Shown here piece after piece: positions 6,012-8,967 of a DNA stretch of 8,967 nt. The stretch spans positions 1 to 8,967 of the forward strand of contig JAKEFN010000054.1 in the NCBI GenBank assembly GCA_022616085.1, in the 5' to 3' direction. Both the position numbers and the translations under genes were made by a program. The stretch comes from a bacterium. GTDB taxonomy: Bacteria; Patescibacteriota; Minisyncoccia; Phycocordibacterales; JAKEFN01. Position 1 is the stretch's first letter. Every line of letters starts with the position of its first letter. The notes beneath the pieces are model-generated. The model did no database searches. It was not told where the DNA came from and was given only the letters and a program-made list of their open reading frames with translations.

Positions 6012-7037
6012 TTAGACAATCGGCCTCATGCCCGAGCGCGCCCTCTTAAATACTTCGGAACGCAACTGTATAATCTCCTCAAAAAGATCTCCGCCTTTCC
6101 ATTCCCAGCGCGGACGCCGCGCAATATCCTCTATAACGAGCTTTTCTATAAAACGGCGAAGAGGAACGGGGACTTTTGCCGGAATGCGGTTATTATCAAC
6201 CGCGCGAAGATCGCCCGTAAGCGCGTATATCATAGATTTGCCGAGGCTATAGAGATCGGACTGGGGATAGAGCCGTTCGCCTTTTTTCGCTTCCGGCGGA
6301 GAATAATAAGGCGTATAACCGCGCGCCCTCTCTGCCGAAGCCCCTCTCGCGAACGAGAGACCGAAGCCGACAAGATACCCTTCGTGGTTGTTATTGACCA
6401 TAATCTTCCCCGGCTTGATGTCTCCGTGAAGCGCTCCGGAATAGTGCGTATGCATATACCGGAGAATGTTAAGAATCCGCTCGGCGATCCACGCGACGTC
6501 TTCGATGTCTTCCAGCGAATTTCCTAGTCCGCCACGCTTCGCAATGACCTCCTCAAGCGTATATCCGTCAATCCAATTCATGACGATCGCGAGGCTTCCG
6601 TCAGTATGCCGAAGCACCCGAAAAACGGACGGTATACCGAAATGACGGAGCTTCCGCATCGTCCGCGCTTCGTTCAAAAAAATCTCTTCCGCCTGCGGCG
6701 AAATCTGCGCGCAGTGCTTGATGCACACGAATTCATCAAGCAATACGTCCCGCGCTTTATAGATAACGCCAAGACCGGTATCGCTCACCATCTCAATAAT
6801 CTCGTATTCGCCGCCGAAAAGCGTTCCTTTCAGTTCTTCTCTTTCCCTGTCATATTTCACACGTTTTTCCGTGTCCGAGAGTACCGCATACGCCTGCCCG
6901 AGCGCCGATGCGGTCTTTCCGTCACCGTCATGATCAGGGTGATGCTCGGACATAAGCGCTTTATAAACCGCCCTTATAACGCCTATGCTAGAGTTCGGAT
7001 GTATGCCAAAAAGCGCGTAGTAATCCGTTTTTACCAC
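6012..7037 (-). CDS. J-domain fused to a degenerate Ser/Thr protein kinase (probable pseudokinase)
   Basis: A 341-residue fusion. Residues 5-67 are a J-domain (DYYALFGIHP at 5-14, HPD at 33-35, helix IV KRVKYDRE), which in DnaJ proteins stimulates Hsp70 ATPase. Residues 78-320 are an eukaryotic-type kinase fold: CIK (K107), helix-C E123, HGDIKP (204-209), SPPE (246-249), SDLYSLG (260-266) and an Arg at 307/308. The glycine loop is weak (SDTGLG). The catalytic-loop Asn is K211 (KPGKIM), and DFG is GFG (224-226), so both metal-binding residues are gone and ordinary phosphotransfer is unlikely. The GTG at 7037 was chosen because GGAGG (7046-7050) lies 8 bases upstream and the J-domain starts at once; the in-frame ATG at 7136 overlaps the promoter -35. 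No membrane segment. First gene of the operon. Confidence 0.87.
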   Translation of the reverse strand: MVKTDYYALFGIHPNSSIGVIRAVYKALMSEHHPDHDGDGKTASALGQAYAVLSDTEKRVKYDREREELKGTLFGGEYEIIEMVSDTGLGVIYKARDVLLDEFVCIKHCAQISPQAEEIFLNEARTMRKLRHFGIPSVFRVLRHTDGSLAIVMNWIDGYTLEEVIAKRGGLGNSLEDIEDVAWIAERILNILRYMHTHYSGALHGDIKPGKIMVNNNHEGYLVGFGLSFARGASAERARGYTPYYSPPEAKKGERLYPQSDLYSLGKSMIYALTGDLRAVDNNRIPAKVPVPLRRFIEKLVIEDIARRPRWEWKGGDLFEEIIQLRSEVFKRARSGMRPIV

Positions 7038-7045
7038 TTCACTAT

Positions 7046-7050
7046 CCTCC
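7046..7050 (-). promoter_or_regulatory. ribosome binding site deciding a GTG start
   Basis: GGAGG on the leftward strand with 8 bases to the GTG at 7037. A second GGAGGAG copy lies farther up the same leader (about 7090-7096) without a start in the kinase frame. Confidence 0.75.
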
Positions 7051-7106
7051 AATATTGTTGTTTCAAGGAGCTGAACACAAAAAATTCTTCTCCTCCAACC
7101 ATGATA

Positions 7107-7136
7107 CTTATAACATTGAAATAAACTGCCAGTCAA
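7107..7136 (-). promoter_or_regulatory. sigma70-type promoter of the three-gene operon
   Basis: TTGACT (7136-7131), an 18-base spacer, then TATAAG (7112-7107) on the leftward strand, each one base from consensus. Transcription would begin near 7100, leaving a leader of about 63 bases. The -35 overlaps the first of two CGATTGA repeats spaced one helical turn apart. Confidence 0.65.
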
Positions 7137-7149
7137 TCGATTTCAATCG
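7133..7149 (-). repeat. paired CGATTGA direct repeat over the operon promoter
   Basis: CGATTGA occurs at 7143-7149 and 7133-7139 (read leftward), exactly 10 bases apart, with the second copy running into the -35 TTGACT. The centre contains the palindrome AATCGATT (7135-7142). Same-face spacing fits a regulator site, but the repeat is short and may be chance. Confidence 0.35.
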
Positions 7150-7173
7150 GCTTATATACACTTAATCCGAAAA

Positions 7174-7189
7174 TTCTGATTGGTAATTA
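7174..7189 (+). repeat. left copy of a direct repeat flanking the exported-protein gene
   Basis: TTCTGATTGGTAATTA here matches TTCTGATTGGTACTTA at 8795-8810 in 15 of 16 positions, 12 of them consecutive. The copies bracket the AT-rich gene at 7241-8713. Confidence 0.5.
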
Positions 7190-7240
7190 GTGCGATTCGT
7201 AGCCAAAATAGATGAACTTTTGGGGAAAATAAAGTAAACT

Positions 7241-8713
7241 TTAGCCGCCGCCAACCACAAACGGACTTTCTTTTAGTTTTTCACCTTTAAGAAATTTTTT
7301 GTATGCCGCTAGAGCGTCTTCGCCCTTGGTCGCTTTGCCATATGGACCTCCAGAATCAATAGGTTCCTGCCAGGCAAAAATGGTAACTAAAGAAGCGCCA
7401 TGGTTGAAAAATCCTCCAAGATATGATTCCCAAGAAAGTCTGGTACCACCGGTTCCCAATGTCGTATTAGTTCCTTCGGATAATGCCCAGTGAGGATTAT
7501 CGTGCTTTTTTAACTCTTCATAAATGACTGAGAATGTAGCTTCAGTGCCCGAACCGTCAGATGTATTCCCCGGATATAAACTAAAACCGGCACGCGAATA
7601 TTTATTAAACGCTCCCCAAGACGTTGAGTGTCCGGTAATCCTTGTAAAAGAAAGGTCTTTTTCGGGTACGCCAACTGCGTTTGCTACCGCGGCGCGATCG
7701 GTATCAGATATATATTTATCAGGAATAAAAGCAAAATGTGTATAAATTTTTTCTTTCTTAATACCGGCATCATGAATTTGCTTGGTCCAAAACTCAGCCC
7801 ACTCCTGGACAACTTTTTCAAGTTCTTTATGAAAATCTTTCGGAGGATTAGTTTTACTGAACCCGAGGTTTGAGAGCGCGCAATACCCTATTTCTTTTCG
7901 CACAATACCAAATTTATTCGCTGTTTCATCTTTTAAATTTATATAACTTGGATCAAAAAGATGCGTTTCCCACCCAACAATAACGCCTGCAAAAAGATGT
8001 TCTTTATTTTTTGCTTTTAAAGCATCAAGTCCCTTTTTGATTTCTACGCCGATTATATCTCTACCAATGCGGGTAATCTCTTTTCTCAACGAAGGACTGG
8101 TATAGCACATCTGGGGCGCCAATTTTGCCGGAGCCCAGCCTACATAACGTTGGATATGTGCTGTACCGTCCCAATCGCTCCATTCAACATTATTTTTATC
8201 CTGCCAAAGATCTTTACGATTAATCCAAAACATTGAATCATCGATATGAAAAGCAACTGCAACATTCTTTTCTTCTGCTATTTTAAAAGATTCCCGAATA
8301 ATAGTCCGGAGCTCTTCGTCGGAATGATCCAAGGCCATAGGTCCCACGGCAAAGCCGAGTTGCCGTGTTTTCCCATCGCCGCGAAGCCCATCAATTTTCC
8401 CGAGAATTTCATCAATGACTTTTACAACATCCCCCTTAACAAAAGGTTGGGTTTCCCCGCTTCCAGCCGGATTTGGTCCATAATTAAAAATTTGGAAAAG
8501 AAGATACTGAATCTCATCCGGAACAATTTTTTCAGGCATACTTTCTGAAGTATCTTTTACTGCTTCAGGCGATTGGTCAATCGTTTCTGACGATTCGGGA
8601 CTGGTTTTCAAAGGCGCCGGAGAACCACTTTTCTCCATTTTTTGAAAGAATAAAACAGCGCCGCCCAGTACCAAAACTGCAATAAAAATAATTATAACTA
8701 GTTTTTGTGTCAT
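7241..8713 (-). CDS. membrane-anchored exported protein, putative glycoside-hydrolase-like barrel
   Basis: A 490-residue protein with an N-terminal signal anchor (LVIIIFIAVLVLGGAVLFF, 5-23), no lipobox cysteine, then a Ser/Pro/Glu-rich linker (about 28-65) leading to a large extracytoplasmic domain. The domain has the rhythm of a (beta/alpha)8 barrel of glycoside-hydrolase type: LGFAVGPMALDHS (119-131), VAVAFHIDDSMFW (151-163), FAGVIVGWETHLF (241-253), HWALSEGTN (408-416) and SLVTIFAWQEP (441-451). E249 and E413 are candidate acid/base and nucleophile residues. I cannot name the family, and substrate is unknown; a sugar-binding or hydrolytic role is inference. No good ribosome binding site precedes the ATG; an extended -10 at 8723-8731 suggests a nearly leaderless transcript. 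The gene is more AT-rich than the operon to its left and stands alone between direct repeats, hinting at acquisition. Confidence 0.7.
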   Translation of the reverse strand: MTQKLVIIIFIAVLVLGGAVLFFQKMEKSGSPAPLKTSPESSETIDQSPEAVKDTSESMPEKIVPDEIQYLLFQIFNYGPNPAGSGETQPFVKGDVVKVIDEILGKIDGLRGDGKTRQLGFAVGPMALDHSDEELRTIIRESFKIAEEKNVAVAFHIDDSMFWINRKDLWQDKNNVEWSDWDGTAHIQRYVGWAPAKLAPQMCYTSPSLRKEITRIGRDIIGVEIKKGLDALKAKNKEHLFAGVIVGWETHLFDPSYINLKDETANKFGIVRKEIGYCALSNLGFSKTNPPKDFHKELEKVVQEWAEFWTKQIHDAGIKKEKIYTHFAFIPDKYISDTDRAAVANAVGVPEKDLSFTRITGHSTSWGAFNKYSRAGFSLYPGNTSDGSGTEATFSVIYEELKKHDNPHWALSEGTNTTLGTGGTRLSWESYLGGFFNHGASLVTIFAWQEPIDSGGPYGKATKGEDALAAYKKFLKGEKLKESPFVVGGG

Positions 8714-8722
8714 GTTGATTAA

Positions 8723-8731
8723 TTTATATCA
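8723..8731 (-). promoter_or_regulatory. extended -10 element before the exported-protein gene
   Basis: TGATATAAA on the leftward strand fits TGnTATAAT with one mismatch. A start near 8716 would give only a few untranslated bases before the ATG at 8713. No clear -35. Confidence 0.35.
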
Positions 8732-8794
8732 TTTTTAGACATCTTTCTTTATTTTACCGGCTGCCAACGAGGAGCGCAATTATTAGGATTACAT

Positions 8795-8810
8795 TTCTGA
8801 TTGGTACTTA
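8795..8810 (+). repeat. right copy of the direct repeat flanking the exported-protein gene
   Basis: TTCTGATTGGTACTTA, partner of 7174-7189 with one mismatch. Similarity does not extend into the bases on either side. Confidence 0.5.
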
Positions 8811-8893
8811 CCTGCCCGCTTCCTCATCCTTATAATTTTTGATGTATGAAAGGTATCCCTTTCTTAAGACAACAAGTCAGCGGTTATTTTCAT

Positions 8894-8912
8894 AATACCG
8901 TACAGTGGTATT
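8894..8912. repeat. short inverted repeat near the right edge
   Basis: AATACC and GGTATT arms of 6 bases with a 7-base centre. It lies ahead of the possible rightward frame at 8905. It could be an operator or nothing; no T-tract follows. Confidence 0.25.
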
Positions 8913-8967
8913 TGGAAACCCCGCGGTAATTATACAGGACATGTTTGGCGAAACTCCAGAATCCCTC
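8905..8967 (+). CDS. possible start of a rightward gene cut by the window edge
   Basis: After a TAA at 8893 one frame stays open to the end and reads GNPAVIIQDMFGETPESL from 8914. This has protein-like composition, unlike the other frames here. Candidate starts are the GTG at 8905 or the ATG at 8941; neither has a convincing ribosome binding site. Only 21 codons are visible, so it may be chance. The rest of 8714-8967 holds no gene that I can support. Confidence 0.2.
   Translation, partial: MVFGNPAVIIQDMFGETPESL

Noticed and set aside
5847..6527. Long rightward open frame across the vWA/kinase junction
   Set aside because: It is antisense to two genes with clear domain motifs and has no recognisable content.
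7031..7102. A 23-codon leader frame (ATG at 7102) overlapping the kinase GTG start
   Set aside because: Its ATG lies at the predicted transcript start with no ribosome binding site, and the peptide shows no attenuation-type codon run. Probably chance.
6012..7136. Longer kinase version starting at the ATG at 7136
   Set aside because: The ATG lies in the -35 box; the extra 33 residues precede a typical J-domain start and look random.
3840..7136. Calling the operon a TerY-P stress-response triad
   Set aside because: No PP2C phosphatase, no TerD family protein and no zinc-ribbon kinase are visible, and the barrel gene does not belong to that triad.
7190..7240. CCAAAA/TTTTGG hairpin downstream of the exported-protein gene as a terminator
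   Set aside because: The stem is 6 bp with a 9-base loop and no T-tract follows on the leftward strand.
7174..8810. An insertion sequence between the direct repeats
   Set aside because: No transposase motifs and no terminal inverted repeats; the gene inside is an exported barrel-like protein.

Overview
The window looks like a bacterial chromosome segment. It probably comes from an uncultivated small-genome lineage of the Patescibacteria/CPR type. That placement is inference: it rests on the style of the paired GT-B glycosyltransferases (the MK-L-ITQKV...GFFH opening), the compact ATGA-overlapped genes and the very short nucleotide-sugar dehydrogenase. No ribosomal RNA or marker gene is present to confirm it. 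Genes are preceded by clear GGAGG-type ribosome binding sites, and GTG and TTG starts are used alongside ATG.

Left region (1-2943): a leftward surface-polysaccharide region. A short UDP-glucose-dehydrogenase-like gene is followed by two paralogous GT-B glycosyltransferases, all joined by 4-bp ATGA overlaps. The first paralogue is cut to its N-terminal Rossmann half. The second runs off the left edge. Upstream lies a separately transcribed GT2-family glycosyltransferase with its own promoter, a TTG start and an intrinsic terminator. Facing it, from a back-to-back promoter, is an unrecognised four-helix membrane protein (3014-3754) with its own terminator.

Central region (3812-7136): the most unusual part. 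It is a leftward three-gene operon with a good sigma70-type promoter at 7107-7136 and a terminator at 3812-3836. In order of transcription it encodes (1) a J-domain fused to a Ser/Thr protein-kinase fold that has lost both metal-binding positions, so probably a pseudokinase; (2) a soluble von Willebrand factor A (vWA) protein with a DxSGS metal site; and (3) a reduced pyruvate-kinase-like barrel that keeps the catalytic Lys/Glu/Asp set, lacks the C-terminal allosteric domain and carries an apparent internal repeat. The third gene also holds a perfect 14-bp hairpin just inside its start. The pairing of vWA and kinase recalls TerY-type vWA/kinase/phosphatase systems, but no phosphatase or TerD protein is visible. 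The trio may be a chaperone-linked or signalling assembly that I cannot match to a named system.

Right region (7137-8967): a single leftward gene, visibly more AT-rich than the trio. It encodes a membrane-anchored exported protein with glycoside-hydrolase-like barrel features, and is bracketed by a 15/16-bp direct repeat. The last 250 bases hold no convincing gene, only a possible rightward start at the very edge. No tRNA, rRNA, CRISPR array or transposase was seen.
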